Of a stretch of 64,000 nucleotides of DNA, positions 23,742 to 36,542 are shown piece by piece. How positions within the stretch are numbered: position 1 is the first letter of the stretch; each line of letters begins with the position of its first letter. Source of the DNA: Costus lasius (Eukaryota > Streptophyta > Magnoliopsida > Zingiberales > Costaceae); assembly GCA_027563935.2 (NCBI GenBank), contig CM050453.2, positions 85,782,665 through 85,846,664 of the forward strand, written 5' to 3'. Position numbers and translations under genes: made by a program. Below the pieces are notes generated by a model. The model was given only the letters and a program-made list of their open reading frames with translations. It ran no database searches and was not told where the DNA came from.

Positions 23742-24007
23742 GTGCCAAGTGAGCTACGAGGAATGCAAAAAATTGCTTTGAGGTTAGCGTGTTGCGTTAA
23801 TAGTTGGGTGCCGTCGCTTTTCATTCGCATTAGTGTTGCCCTCATTGAACTCGTCTCCATTTTCGTCGCGCTTTCTACCGATTTCTCCTACACTTTCCGA
23901 AGCATTTTTCTTTATCTCGTCTCATGACCCTCTCCCGTTTTACGAGCATTGTATAAAATCCCTAGAGTATGGCTTGAGGACCCTCCCTCCTATTACATGC
24001 TCCATTA
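23742..24007 (+). repeat. Chromovirus-type 3' LTR, right part
   Basis: The sequence continues the LTR cut at 14599 and matches 8197-8457. It ends CATTA where the 5' LTR ends CATCA. The GGGAG duplication follows directly. Confidence 0.85.
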
Positions 24008-24835
24008 GGGAGGCAATTAGATAAACCTAGAGGGAGATTTGATGATAATGAGGAAGAGCTTGAGATTGAACATAACAATGAACCAGTCTTGGAAAAATCT
24101 CCTGTACATGAGTAGTCCCATGCTAGTTTGCCACCCCACCAAGGTGATGAGCCATGTCAGCCAGATATTCCTAGACGTAGTTCACCCGCACCTTATAGGC
24201 CACTTGTACCTTTTCCCCAAAGATTAGTCCAAGCTAAGTTAGATAAGCAATTTGGGAAGTTTTTTGATGTCTTTAAAAAGTTTTATATTAACATTCCATT
24301 TACTGAATCTTCATCTCAAATGCCCACATATGCTAAGTTTTTAAAAGAAATTTTGTCAAATAAAAGAAAGATAGAGGACTATGGCACTGTGACATTAACT
24401 GAGGAGTGTAGTGCTATCATCCAAAATAAGTTGCCACCAAAATTAAAAGATCCAGGTAGTTTCTCTATTCCTTGTTCAATTAGGAGTATGACTTTTGACT
24501 GAGCCTTATGTGACTTAGGTGCTAGTGTAAGCATAATGCCTTTATCTATTTGCAGGAAACTGGACATGGGAGAGCTCAAATCAACTTCTATATTTTTGTA
24601 GCTTGTTGATTGTTTAGTTAAGTATCCTGTAGGGATTCTTGATGATGTTCCAATTTAGGTGGGTAAGTATTTTGTTCCAGCAGACTTTGTAGTTCTGGAG
24701 ATGGAGGAGGATGCAAAAATTTCTATCATACTTGGCAGACCATTCCTAGCCACAGCAGGGGCAACTGTTGATGTAAAGAACGGTAAACTCACACTTAACA
24801 TTGGTGATAAAAAAGAATTGAGTATGACTTGAATG
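24008..24835 (+). pseudogene. Athila-like Gag C-terminus and protease
   Basis: The Athila frame resumes after the chromovirus-type insertion. The protease motif reads DLGASVSIMP from 24512, the Leu-containing form usual in Athila, and the flap-side motif [11 protein letters not shown] is at about 24736. Stops interrupt at several points (for example at 24500 and 24656). The protease would cut the polyprotein. It is inactive here. Confidence 0.75.
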
Positions 24836-26284
24836 AAACCATGAAGAAACCATCATATGGATCGTGTTGTAGTATACATGCTATAGATGGCATTGTCTAT
24901 TATCTTAGTGATTTATTTGATGAACCTTCTTCTTGTGATTCTAATTTAAATTCTGCTCTTGATCCTAGTGTAAATACCAGTTTTGAAATTAATGAATTAT
25001 TAGACTACACAGTTTGTGATGATGAAAAGAATGAGGGAGAGAAAGTCCCAAAACTAGAACTTAATGTTTTACATGATAATCTTCGTTATGAATTTCTTGG
25101 ACCTAATTCTATTTACCCTGTTATTGTTGATGCACAACTTGGGAAAAAGGAGACTGGGTTACTTCTTATGGAATTGAGGATTCATAGGAAGGTAATTGGG
25201 TATACTATTAATGATTTGAAAGGAATTAATCCCTCTTTATGTATGCACAGGATTTTAATGGAAGAGGAACACAAGCCACATGCAGATTTTCAAAGGAGAC
25301 TTAACCCCTCTATGAAAGAAGTTGTAAAGAAGGAAGTCCTGAAATTACTTGATGCAAGGATTATCTATCCTATCTCTGACAGTAAATGGGTAAGTCCTGT
25401 ACATTGTGTTCCTAAAAAAAGGAGGAGTGACTATCATGAAAAACAAAGACAATGAATTGATTCTTATTAGAAGAGTAACTAGTTGGCCCATGTGCATAGA
25501 TTATAGAAAATTGAATGCAGCCACTAGGAAAGACCACTTTCCTTTACCTTTTATTGATCAGATGGTTGAAAGGTTTGCAAATCATTTTCACTTTTGTTTC
25601 TTAGATGGATATTTTGGATTTTTCCAAATTCCTATACGTCCTGATGACCAAGATAAGACTACTTTCACTTGCCCATACGGTACTTTTGCATATAGGAGAA
25701 TGCCTTTTGGTTTGTGTAGTGCACCTGCTACTTTTCAAAGGTGTATGATGACAATTTTTTCTGACTTTATTGAGGATTTTATGGATGACTTCTCTGTATA
25801 TGGTTCTTCTTTTGATCAGTGGTTGGCTAATTGATCCCAAGTTTTGCAGAGGTGTGAAGAAACTAACCTTGTACTTAATTGGAAAAAATGTCATTTCATG
25901 GTTAGGTAGGGGATAGTTTTGGTGCACTTAATTTCAGAAAGAGGGATTGAAGTGGACAAAGCCAAAATTGAGGTGATAGAAAAATTGGAATCACCCACTA
26001 TAGTAAAGGACGTCCAGAGCTTTCTAGGACATGCAGGATTCTACTGGTGATTCATCAAGGATTTCTCTAAACTTGCTAGACCTCTTACAAATTTACTTTG
26101 TAAAGATGTTAAATTTTCTTTTGATGAAGATTGTTTAACTACTTTTCAAGAGTTAAAGAAGGCTTTGATTTCAGCACCTATCATCCAACCTCCAGACTGG
26201 AATTTGCCCTTTGAGCTCATGTGTGATGCTAGTGATTATGCTATAGGAGCAGTCCTAGGGCAAAGAAAAGAGAAAAAGCCTTAT
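24836..26284 (+). pseudogene. Athila-like reverse transcriptase and start of RNase H
   Basis: RT motifs are in order: WVSPVHCVPKK (about 25390), CIDYRKLNAATRKDHFPLPF (about 25493), FLDGYFGFFQIPI (about 25597), RRMPFGLCSAPATFQRCM (about 25696) and FMDD (25778-25789). The frame changes at a run of seven A (25414-25420). Stops follow at 25832 and further on. The first RNase H Asp lies in CDASDYAIGAVLG (about 26221). The frame is cut at 26284 by a solo LTR and resumes at 30189. Confidence 0.82.
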
Positions 26285-26903
26285 TGAAGTAAGCTTAAAC
26301 CCCAAGAACTTCCTAAGGTAATGAGCTCTGAACTATGATAGAAATAAGCATGCACAATGGTTTAATCAATGAAAGAAAGGAAGAACATCTAGCATGCAGC
26401 ATGCAACCTAAAGATATTAAACTACTTGGTTAAAGTTTACCGGATGGCCCCCTTTAGGGAAGGGGGCCTAAACCCCTTTCTTTGACACCCCCGGCTCCCG
26501 AATCTTGGTGTTGAAGCTTAGAATAGGGTTGTTAAATGATCTACAATCAAACCAAAGGGAGCAAGGGGTGCTGTACTGTATACAAAATCCAAGCACCCTA
26601 AACTAGTACAAAGGTCCTTAAGAATGTTCTTGATCAGGTCTTCAGCTCCTAGTCGAGGGTTTCAAGAAGCTTCAGCCTTGCTTCTTCAAACTCAAGCACT
26701 TCCAAAGGTTGCACACGTGAGAGGTGGAAGGAAGGAGAAAGATGAGGTCTCGGTGGGAAGAGGTGGGTGAGAGGGAGGAAGAGAGCTGGGCTCTCAGTCG
26801 CAACACACAGCAGGATTTTCAACTTGTTTTTTTTTTCATGAAAGATAAGATAGTCCTCCCACCCAATGTACAAAGTCTTTAACCTTCCCCCTCCAACGTT
26901 CAC

Positions 26904-29285
26904 TGTTAGGGAATGCCGGGTGTAATTTAAAATTTTTGCAGTCCCAGGACGCAGCGGAAGAAGCATTACACCCGAAACACATTCCGGTCCCAAGGATCCA
27001 TGCGAGGGAGAGAACACAAGGATGTGTTAGGGTTAGTACCTTTATTGCTTGTTAGGATGAAGGTGCCAAGTTGAAGACGCCCAAGTGTTCGTCCTCTACA
27101 AGTATCCACGCGTCGACTCCTTGATCGTTGCTCCCTTCCACGCTTGGTGCTAGCCTCGGGAAGAGAATCAAGCCTTATCACTCTCTTCAAAACTTGCGCC
27201 ACCTCCAAGGTAGAAGCGCCAAGAAGAGATGAGGAGGAAGATGATGCGCCAAGTACTTCCTTCTTCTTCTTTGCTTGCGCCACCTCCAAGGTGCGCCTAT
27301 GGCCAAGGGACGATGAGGGCTTGTGGCAAGAAGATGCCACCAAGCTCAAAGAATCCTTGCGCCAAGAAGATGAGAAGAAGAACAAGAAGAACTTGCTTGC
27401 GCCTTTGATGGAAGAAGGAGAGCTCCAAGCCCTCAAGTTGTCGCCACCTTAAACTTCCAATTCTCTCCAAGAGATGTCGCCACCAAGCCCTTCTCCAAGT
27501 TGCGCCAAGAGGAGAAGAAGGAGAAGAAGGCTTGCGGCTACAAAGAGGAGGAAGGTTGCGCCACCTTGATGTTGTCGCCCTTTGCCCTAGCTCACACCTC
27601 TCTATGTTTGTTCACACCTCCAAGGAATCGAACCAACCACCACAAGAGAGGGCGGCAAGGGTCCTATTAATAGGACAAGGGGCGGCTAGGGCAATGACTA
27701 GGATCATGCCAAGTGGGCGGTTAGGATGAGAGGGGTTTGTGGTAAGGAAAGTCTCCAAGACTTTGCCATAAACCTCATTCAACCTATCCTTATTTGCCCA
27801 ATAGCCATATCAGCCCAAGACATGCCTTAGAGGCATTCTTTCCATCCAAGGAGAAGGGCTAGGCGCAACAAGCATGAAGAATTCGGCCAAGCAAATAGTT
27901 TGGGGTGAATTAGGGTTTGGAGATAAGGAAAGTCTCCAAGACTTTTCCATAAATCTTATCCCACTTGATATATGCGCCTATGCTCTTTCCAAAAGAGCCA
28001 TCAAGCCATATCAGCCCCAATACTTACCATAGAGGCAAGATACCATCAAGGGATCAAAGGGGGAGGCGCCTAATGCTTCCTTATGAAGCAACATGCGCCC
28101 ACTTCACCCCATTATGCCCTTGGCGCCAATGGGGTGAAATTCTTCCCCATTATACCCTTATTTGCTTATACCTCTTCTTCATAACTAGTTATTGGGCCTC
28201 ATTGGATAATGAGCTAGCCCAAACTTCATGGCATGGGTTGATTAAGCCATTGGATCCAATCCAATGCAACCCTAATCCAAATGTGACCAATTAAGGTCAA
28301 TTTCGGGTCAACCTGCCAAAAATGAAGTTTGGCTCCAATAACTTTCTTCCAACTCATCAGGCCCATTGGCGCTGATGAAATCTTCCAAATGGATCCAAGT
28401 TATCCAATAACTTGATCCAAAGGCTTCTGATTAAAGCAACGTCAAGAGTCTATTGCGTGTGACCCCGTAGGATCCATATGACGATGGCAATGATGTAAAC
28501 ATCATAAGTAGTGAGGGGTATCTAGCAACACATCACTACTACCCATGTCATAGGACTTAAGTCATTATGGCAACGACTCCTAACCAGCAACGAGGATTCC
28601 CATGCATTCTAGATCCCTTTGCCTAAACTGATATCCTGCCATTGGAATAGTCTCAAGTTTATTATCCAATGCATTGGTCATGACTTAACTAGTGTGGCCA
28701 CACATTCCTGTCATGCACCAATAAGGTGGGGCGCCCCGAGGTGGATATCATGCTTCCAATATGGAAGGGGCAAATCCTACTATTAGTCATCCATGCCTCT
28801 ACATGATTTATGACATGCCCAATGACAGTCGTTTTGATCTCCCAATTACGGAGAGACGTAAGACTATATTAAAGCATACCCATCATCAAATCTAGACATG
28901 AATACTTCAAGTCTAAGGATCAATGCAAGCCTCTTGCATGTGAGATTGACTTGTTGACTAGACAAATCAATCCTCACGATGGATCACTCCAGTGCATCCA
29001 ATGCACCTGTATGTCTGCGTTACTGTGCCCTGCACCTAACCAGCCCATACACCAGTCTCACATGTACCAAAGCTGTCCCATATCTGCTAAGGTACCTTGA
29101 CTGGGGATAGCTTGTGAGAATGGATCCAATCCAAACTCCTGGGACATTATATATGCAACTCAATACATCTACGCAGGTAGAGAAGTCTGCATAATAACGA
29201 CCATGCCTTTAATAATTCTATCAAAGTACTTTCATAACAATGCCTGACCATGTCCATACATTGGTCTGCAGGGCATACACCAACA
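26904..29285 (-). mobile_element. Copia-type solo LTR, 2382 bp, target duplication TTCAC
   Basis: Perfect TTCAC duplications flank it (26899-26903, 29286-29290). It is the same family and orientation as the solo LTR at 4161-6381. It includes the conserved block at 28510-28534. The purine-rich frames at 27144-27452 lie in its transcribed-leader-like part and are not supported as genes. Confidence 0.88.
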
Positions 29286-29533
29286 TTCACTTCCCACTTG
29301 GTTGTGGTTGTGTTCAAATTGGCTGAGGTAAGCGGCTGTAGCATGTGTAGGTTTGCTTCTTTAAGGTAAATAATTGTCCTTGATGAATGCTGCCTTGGGC
29401 TGGAATTCCTCTTGCATTTGTAAAGCTGGACTTTCCCTGTTTAGACAAGCACACTAGCTTGAGTGTCATCCTTCCTAAGCAGGTTCCTTGCCTCATAATA
29501 ATCCTTGTCGCATAGTGAGCCTTTGGCATTTGT

Positions 29534-29765
29534 CTTTGGCTGAATGTTGGCTGAAATGTTGGCTGACATGCGGGCTGGAATGTTGACTGAAATGTTGTTG
29601 ACTGAAATGTTGGCTGAATTGTTGACCAGTTTGGCTAAAATGTTGGCTGACACTTTGGCTGGAATGCTGACTAAAATATTGGCTAAATTGTTGACTAGTT
29701 TGGCTGAATGTTGGCTGAAATATTGGCGGATATGTTGGCTGGAATGTTGACTAAAATGTTGACCA
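29534..29765. repeat. Minisatellite of about 10-12 bases (ATGTTGGCTGAA type)
   Basis: About twenty imperfect copies of a unit like AATGTTGGCTGA follow one another, with variants GTTGACTA and GTTTGGCT. It lies inside the solo LTR 26285-30183. The related LTR at 54913-56196 also holds GTTGACTTG-type repeats at the corresponding place. Confidence 0.75.
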
Positions 29766-30188
29766 TTTGGACCCCCACCCCCACCCCCCCCCCCCTATTG
29801 CTGTTGATTTGTGTTGAAGCTGGGAAGCAAAGGTGTGGGCCTTGGGCTGGTTACTTGGGCCGGTTGTAGGGCCCCATGTGGGTTGCTTCAAGTGGGTTGG
29901 TGGAGGGAGGAAGGTGCTTCATTCAAGTACACACTCAATCCTAACTAATGCAACCTACTACATCCACTACAAAAGTAAATACTAAAAATAAAAACAAAAT
30001 GCCTAGGCTACCCATCCTAAACTACCCCTAGGCACCTAAGGTGCTACAAAAGTGTTGTCTTGCAAATCATGAATCAAGACAGACTTCCAAAACAACATCA
30101 TGCTCGCAGATCATTTAGAGGCCCCATATCTGTCTGGGGGCTTCGTGCTTCCCTTGGATCTTCAGAGGAGTGCTCCTGCATCACTTAT

Positions 30189-31840
30189 GTCATTCATTAC
30201 GCTAGTAGGACCTTGGATGAGACACAGAGGAATTATACCTCCACTGAAAAAGAACTTTTGGCTCTAGTTTTTGCCTTTGACAAATTCAGATCATATTTGC
30301 TTAACTCTAAAGTTGTGGTGTACACTGATCTTGCTGCAGTGAGATACTTGATGCAGAAGAAGGGTAGTAAACCGCGCTTGCTTAGATGGATTTTACTTTT
30401 GCAAGAGTTTGATTTGGAAATCAAAGATAAAAAGAGATCAGAGAACTTTTTTGCAGATCATCTTTCGAGGATAATGGTAGATACCGAAAAGAATGATATA
30501 ATCAATGATTCCTTTCCTGAAGAACAACTCTTAGCCATTGAACAGATCAAGGCTCCATGGTATGCTGATATAGTAAATTACTTAGTAGCTAATATTTTTC
30601 CTCCTGATTTGAGTTATTAAAGAAAGAAGAAATTCTTGGCTGAAGTAAAGAACTATTTTTATGATGAGCCTTATGTTTTTAGAAAATGTGCTGATGGAAT
30701 CTTTAGGAGATGTATACCTGAAGAGGAAATCACAAATATATTACTTTAGTGTCATGGATCTTCATATAGAGGGCATGCTAGCACTCAGAAGACTGCTTTC
30801 AAAGTTTTGCAATCAGGATTTTATTGGCCTTCAATCTTTAAAGATTCTAGAAATTTTATTCTATCTTGTGATAGATGTCAAAAGACAGGAAACATTAATA
30901 GAAGACATGAGATGCCATTGTCCATTATTCTTGATGTTGAGATATTTGATGTTTGGGGAATAGATTTCATGGGACCTTTTCCATCTTATGGATGTAACAA
31001 ATAATACTTGTGGCAGTTGATTATGTTTCTAAGTGGGTTGAAGCTCTTGCTTCTCCTACTAATGATTCTAGAGTTGTTGTTAAACTGTTCAAAAAGATTA
31101 TCTTTCCACGATTTGGGACACCATGAGTAGTGATTAGTGATGGAGGCTCACACTTCATAGAACATAAGTCCTCAGCCTTGCTTAGGAAGTATAGGGTGAA
31201 TCATAAAGTTGCAACACCATATCATCCCCAAACAAGTGGACAAGTTGAGATATCAAATAGAGAAATCAAGGGAATTTTGGGTATCCAAACTTGATCATGC
31301 ACTTTGGGCTTACCGAACTGCTTTCAAAACTCCAATATGTATGTCTCCTTTCCAATTGGTTTATTATAAATCTTGTCATCTACCTGTAGAGCTCAAGCAT
31401 AGGGCATTATGGGCGATCAAAGCACTAAATTTTGACTTAAAGAATGCGGGAGAGAAATGGAGGTTATAATTGAACGAGCTAGATGAGATTAGACTCTCCG
31501 CTTATGAAAATACGAGAATTTATAAAGAGAGGACTAAAAGATGGCATGATCAACATATCTTCAGAAGGGAATTCTAACCAGGTGACTTTGTTCTTTTATT
31601 TAATTCAAGATTGAGACTTTTTCCTAGTAAACTTAAGTCTCGATGGTCTGGACCTTTTCAGGTGAAGAAAAATTACCCCTACGGAGCTGTGGATATATAG
31701 AGTGACGAAACAGGAGAGTTTAAAGTTAATGGTCAGAGATTGAAGCATTATTATCAAGAAGAATTGATTGAAGACGAAGAAAAATTTCATCTTGATGAAC
31801 CTCGAAGAGACATAAGTGCTGAACAGTCAAGCTAATGACC
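30189..31840 (+). pseudogene. Athila-like RNase H (rest) and integrase
   Basis: RNase H continues with [20 protein letters not shown] and [10 protein letters not shown]. An integrase zinc domain follows (CHGSSYRGH at about 30751; CDRCQK at about 30869), then the core with GIDFMGPFP (first Asp at 30963-30965), VISDGGSHF (about 31130) and a Glu within [10 protein letters not shown] (about 31242). Stops and shifts occur near 30618, 30748, 31003 and 31124. The C-terminal part reaches about 31835. Confidence 0.8.
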
Positions 31841-34090
31841 TGTTAAATTAGCGCTTCTTGGGAGGCAACCCAAGCACTCTTACTTTAATTATTTTCTTTT
31901 ATTTCAGTTTATTTTTATAACTAGTATTTCTTTTCTTTTTGTAGTAAAAAAATTGAATTTTTCCCAAAATACGGTAGTGTCGTAATGCACATTATGGGCC
32001 ATAATTTAGGTTGTTTTTCATCCAAAAACTTTTGAGACTTTTACGGCAGTACCGTAAGTAATTTTATGTGCCATAACTTGGGGTAATTTTTTTACAGAAA
32101 GTTTTATAGTTTTTACGATGGTACCGTAAGTATTTTCATTGGTCATAATTTAGATTGAAATCTTTCCCGTGAGTTTTGCATCTTTTACGGTACTACCGAA
32201 ATATTTTCCACAGGCCGTATTTTTGACCAGTTTCAGTCCAGAAAGTTTTCATTTTTTTCTTGCAAAATACGGCACTATCGTAATATATATTGCGAGCTGT
32301 AATTGTAGTCTGAATTTTTACCAAAAGTTTTCTAGATATTACGCGAGTGCAGTAAACGTTTTCACAACCCGTGTTTTTTAGCAATCTTGACCCAGAACAC
32401 ATTACAGCAATGCCATAATGAAAATTACGGCCATAATTTCATTTATCTACTCGATTCCATGGCCGTTTTTAGGGTTTTTCACCTGTGTTTCTGCCCATTC
32501 TTGTGCCGACTGGTCTGCCCTTACCCTCAAAACTTTTCAGTGATCCTTTCCACCCATCACCGAGCTTCAATTTGGTATTCTCTAGCTTGATCTAGTTATT
32601 TCCAGTTCGGCTATGAGGACAGCAGGAGAGGTGGTGGAGATTATGGTGGAGACAGGGAGGACAGCATGATGTTCCCATGGATGCAACCCCTGAGGATACT
32701 GAGGAGATTGGATCTGATGCGGACGAGCAGAGCTCTGTGAGTATCTTCTTCCTTACTTATTTGTATTTCATCTCTATATCCTATTGATGATTCATATCTT
32801 TATAGGGAAGGATGACTTGGTTGGTAAAACTTCTTGTGTCCACTGCTATTAACCTTCAAACTGCTTTGCCATGACTCTAAATTTTGAATTTGATTTGGTT
32901 GTAGTAGAATAGTGTGAATTTGTGATTGAATTCAATATGGTTGTATGATATTTGATATTCTGTTGATATTGAGCACCTTGTGGTGGTGCTTGATGATTCA
33001 TGATGATTGTATAAATTTGTTTCTGAATGGATATATGCAATTTCCTCTTGTTATGGTCATATGTTATAATGTTGAAGTGTCGTTTATTTCTGAAATCCCT
33101 ATTGACGATATGACTTTTTGATGATGAATATGTTTATGCCTGTGATTAGGGATAGATCTATCATGATGAATTTATTTCTATAATATAAATCTGTCTATTG
33201 GAATTTTTCATTGATTGATGCATGAGATTTCGGGTAGATATATTGTTTGATGAATATGATCTAAAAGTGAAGCTGCTTCTTTAAATAAAACAAGCATATG
33301 AGTATGATTTTTGAATTGATATCGATTGATTAACTTAGTTGATGTTTAATCTATTTGCTATTTGTTGGGAAGAAAGATTCCATGATCCAATGTTAAGAGA
33401 GGTGACTCCCTTACTTGGCACTGCGAAAAATTGGCAGTGGTACCAAAGACATGGGTTGAAGTCAAAATAAAAAAAAATTTATAAAAAAAAGAGAGAGATA
33501 ATGACTCCTCGTCTTGGCACCATGTTGATTTGCGGTGGTACCAAAGTTAAGAGTTAAAGTTCAAGTAACAAAAAGTATGTATCCATGTGGGTACATGCCA
33601 TTGAGAGAAATTGTTTCACATTAACTCCTTTATCTCGTATAAGATTCTTCCAACCTAAGAGATATATGTTCTGTTGCATTGGTTATGTGATCAGTATACT
33701 CTAAATTCGACACCAGAAAAAAGGTGGTAATCGAATTAGAGAATGTAAACGATACAAAAAAGGGAGGAACTAAAAAATTCTGAGTGGAAAAAGATCTTGG
33801 AAATCTTATTCCTGTAAACAAAAGTATGGTGGATTTAAACTAAAATTGGGTGAAATCTTGAGATTGAAATTCTTTTTATTATACGAGTTGCAAAATTTTA
33901 TTTGATTAAGTTGTAGATCTTGAGGATTGAATTCAAAAGATAATATGTGTATTTGAAATTCTATGTAGCATTTGGTGAGATTTTTCATTGGTGATATATT
34001 TTAGAAATTTATTCTTCATAAGAAAAGTTTATTCTTTTAATTAGTTTTTGATTTTCCTTGAGGACAAGTAAAATTTGAGCTTTATGTATT
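31841..34090 (+). other. Athila-like 3' untranslated region with repeated palindromic motifs
   Basis: The region after pol starts with GCTTCTTGGGAGGCAACCC (31853-31871), a block usual after Athila pol. Seven imperfect TACGG...CCGTA palindromes follow at about 31970, 32041, 32116, 32184, 32266, 32336 and 32400, about 70 bases apart. A diverged duplication holds GGCA...GGTGGTACCAAAG twice (about 33399-33449, 33497-33546). No env-like frame can be recognised. Confidence 0.65.
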
Positions 34091-34880
34091 TGATGACAAG
34101 AAAATTCATAGTATATTTTATATCATTTAATAGGTTTTTTGTGTCATATTCATGCTCATTTGCTTATTTTCATGCCTCATTTATCAAATATTGCGGAATC
34201 TACACCATTACTGGTTTTTTATCATTATCAGGTTAAAAAGGCATCATTTTAAGGCATTTTAAGCAATTCAAGTGCATAGACAAATTCCCATCATCAAGAG
34301 AAGATTACATGTCCAATTTCACACAAATCGGAGCTTCAGACAAATTTACGGCCGGACCATAATCAATATTATGGTACCGTGGTTTTATAGAACCTACAGA
34401 ATAAACCGTGGCACTTCCGTTTTGATCTGCCATAATTTCAGTCGATTTCTGTCTAGAAAGATTTGCAGATATTACTGCACTACCGTAATTAATATTACGG
34501 GCCGTAATTTCGAAAGATTTATGTCTAGGAAGATTTGCAGATACTACGGCACTGCCGTAATGAAAATTACCGCCGTAATTGTATTCCAAAGAGCCGATTT
34601 TCTTGGTCATATTGAAACCTGATTTTTGCGCAGATGATTGCCCACGATTTAGACCACCAATTCAAGATCCGTAAAAAAGGGAATACTCGTGAGAATAAGG
34701 GGGAGATCAGTGAACCAAAAGACCTAATTTTGATTTACCACTCAGAGAGAAATCGCCATCTTCACCGCCGCCCTAGGTTTCGCCGCTGCGAAGTGTACAG
34801 AGCATCTTCGGCCGTGAAATTTGAAGAAAAGCTATGCCTAGAAGAGGAGAACATACCCAGAAGTCTCAGAGTGAAAGGAG
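34091..34880 (+). repeat. Athila-like 3' LTR, left part
   Basis: It begins TGATGACAAG and matches 1394-2180. The TACGG...CCGTAA array is present (about 34346-34575). It is interrupted at 34880 by the second Copia element and resumes at 43928. Confidence 0.85.
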
Positions 34881-36528
34881 TGTTAGGGTATGCCCTTAAG
34901 GCTAATGTTTGAAGCCTTGGGATGGTTTCAGTATCATGTATAAACTATGTATAAGTTTATAAAGGCAATGGTTGTTATTCAGGTTGTTACATTATCTGCT
35001 GTTGTTATGTATACTTCTGAATAATGTCTCAATGGTGTTCAGCTTGGCTGACATGCAGTAATGTCCTTAGTCGAGATATCTTGGTGAACATGAGACAGCC
35101 TTGATATGGTTGAGACTAATATATGTTCAGATCTTATAGGATGCTTCGAGCATGGAATAAGATTTAGACATATAGGTACATTAGATGTACTGGACTGACC
35201 CTACTTAGGATATTCAATTGTTTGTCGCAATGTGAATAATCCCTATTAACTAGCAAGTGGTATACTCCCTCTGACTTGAGATCACTTATGTTTCTGAATG
35301 ATGATTGGCATTGTCTTGAGGTAGTTCAATATCATTTGAAATATAATGGTTAAGGATTATCTTGGATAATGACCATGAGTCAAGTTAGGACACTAGTGAT
35401 AGATATAGGATTGTCTCTCCTAGTTGGAGTGTGATGTTCTAAAGGGCCCCTTGGATGAGATGGTTGAGAAAGTGTATGGCCATACCCAGATGACTATGTT
35501 CATCTGATCTAACCATTCTCATCATATTGGAATTACAGGCTTGACACGCTTGTCCAATGAGAACATCCAGTGACAAAGGGATCATGTATACCAAGTGAAT
35601 TGGATTCACATTTGTGCTATGGTTTGGGTGTAGTCTTGGAAGACTCTTTCCTTCATATCGGGAGACAGTGATGTGTTGCTAGATACCCCTCTCTGTTCGT
35701 GATAACGAAAGTTATCGTTACCGACATTGAAGGAAACCCTTAGGGTCGCACAATTTGATGATATGGCTTACTTATGTCAGATCGTGTGGACTGAATTGCT
35801 ATGGTTCAGTATAAAGGAATTTAAACTCTGATTGGAAGTGAGATCTGGTCTGATCATGTTTGATTGATTAGGGATTGAGATCGGTAAGCTTCGATCGAGA
35901 GAATTGATGCTTGATCGTAGAGATCAAGATGATCAAGAAATGTGTGGTTAGATCTTGAGCCATTTGGTTCAAGGGATCTAGACCATGGCTGGTTCAGTTT
36001 GGTCATTGAACCAAATAAGATTGAACCATTTCACATGGTGAGCGCATGGTTCAATTTAAAAGAGGAGTTTCAAATGCTTGGGGAGTAAAGAAGAGAGTTA
36101 AGAAGGGGAGTTACAAATTTGGTACTTACCATTTTTGGTGGCCGATTCTTTCCTTCTTGGAATAATCGGTTTTGTGCTCTCTTCCTACCTCTCTTCTCCT
36201 CTCTCTCACATCCTCTAGAGCTTCACGCCAAGAGAGGGACTTCGACCAGCAAAAGAGGAAGAGATATTTCCTCCTACACGATCAAGGAAACCTTGTGTCT
36301 TTGCTAGCACAAAGAACACCAAGAAGCCTTCATCAACTTGTGTGCGATACTTTTGGAGGAGAGGTGCTTTCCTTTCTTCTTCCAAGTCGCCAATCAAATC
36401 CATGGCAATGGTAACACATGCTTCAACTTATCCTTTCATGGTTGATATATGATTCAAGTCAAGCGATCCGTAAACCTAGTATTTCCGCCTAAAAAAAAAA
36501 AATGCTTGAGACACTAGGTTTACTATCA
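34881..36528 (+). repeat. Copia no. 2, 5' LTR
   Basis: TGTTAGGGTAT...TTTACTATCA. The conserved block is at 35670-35692 and the hairpin GATAAC-GAAA-GTTATC at 35701-35716. The loop differs from that in Copia no. 1 (GTAA) but both fit GNRA. Confidence 0.9.
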
Positions 36529-36530
36529 AT

Positions 36531-36542
36531 TGGTATCAGAGC
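36531..36542 (+). other. Copia no. 2 primer binding site, tRNA-Met type
   Basis: TGGTATCAGAGC begins two bases after the LTR. Confidence 0.88.

Larger units (their letters stand above)
6985..24007 (+). mobile_element. Chromovirus-type Gypsy retrotransposon, target duplication GGGAG, Copia nested in 3' LTR
   Basis: Perfect GGGAG duplications flank it (6980-6984, 24008-24012). Without the nested Copia element it is about 7.9 kb: 5' LTR 1473 bp, tRNA-Met primer site, gag-PR-RT-RNase H-IN, and a 3' LTR of about 1541 bp. The coding DNA is much richer in G+C than the Athila-like host element. The GPY/F module after integrase supports the chromovirus side of Gypsy, but no chromodomain can be recognised. 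The LTRs differ at about 9 of the first 120 bases, so this layer is older than the Copia elements. Confidence 0.87.
26285..30183 (-). mobile_element. Gypsy-type solo LTR, target duplication CTTAT, with another solo LTR nested inside
   Basis: Perfect CTTAT duplications flank it (26280-26284, 30184-30188), and the Athila RNase H frame joins exactly across it. Without the nested LTR it is about 1.5 kb. On the minus strand it begins TGATGCAGGAGC. It shares blocks with 54913-56196: the GGCCCCCTTT region near 26450 against 55035, and CAACCTACTACATC near 29948 against 55968. It carries a minisatellite at 29534-29765 and a C-rich tract at about 29773-29797. Confidence 0.82.

Noticed and set aside
27144..27452. 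Lys/Glu-rich frame in a solo LTR
   Set aside because: It is a purine-rich transcribed-leader-like segment and is not shared with the sister solo LTR at 4161-6381 as a frame.
30060..30188. RNase H N-terminal extension beginning at 30060
   Set aside because: This part is solo LTR sequence read through in frame; the true RNase H resumes at 30189 after the CTTAT duplication.
32600..32760. Possible env-like coding stretch in the Athila-like 3' region
   Set aside because: The frames are short, with stops, and no transmembrane or signal features are seen.
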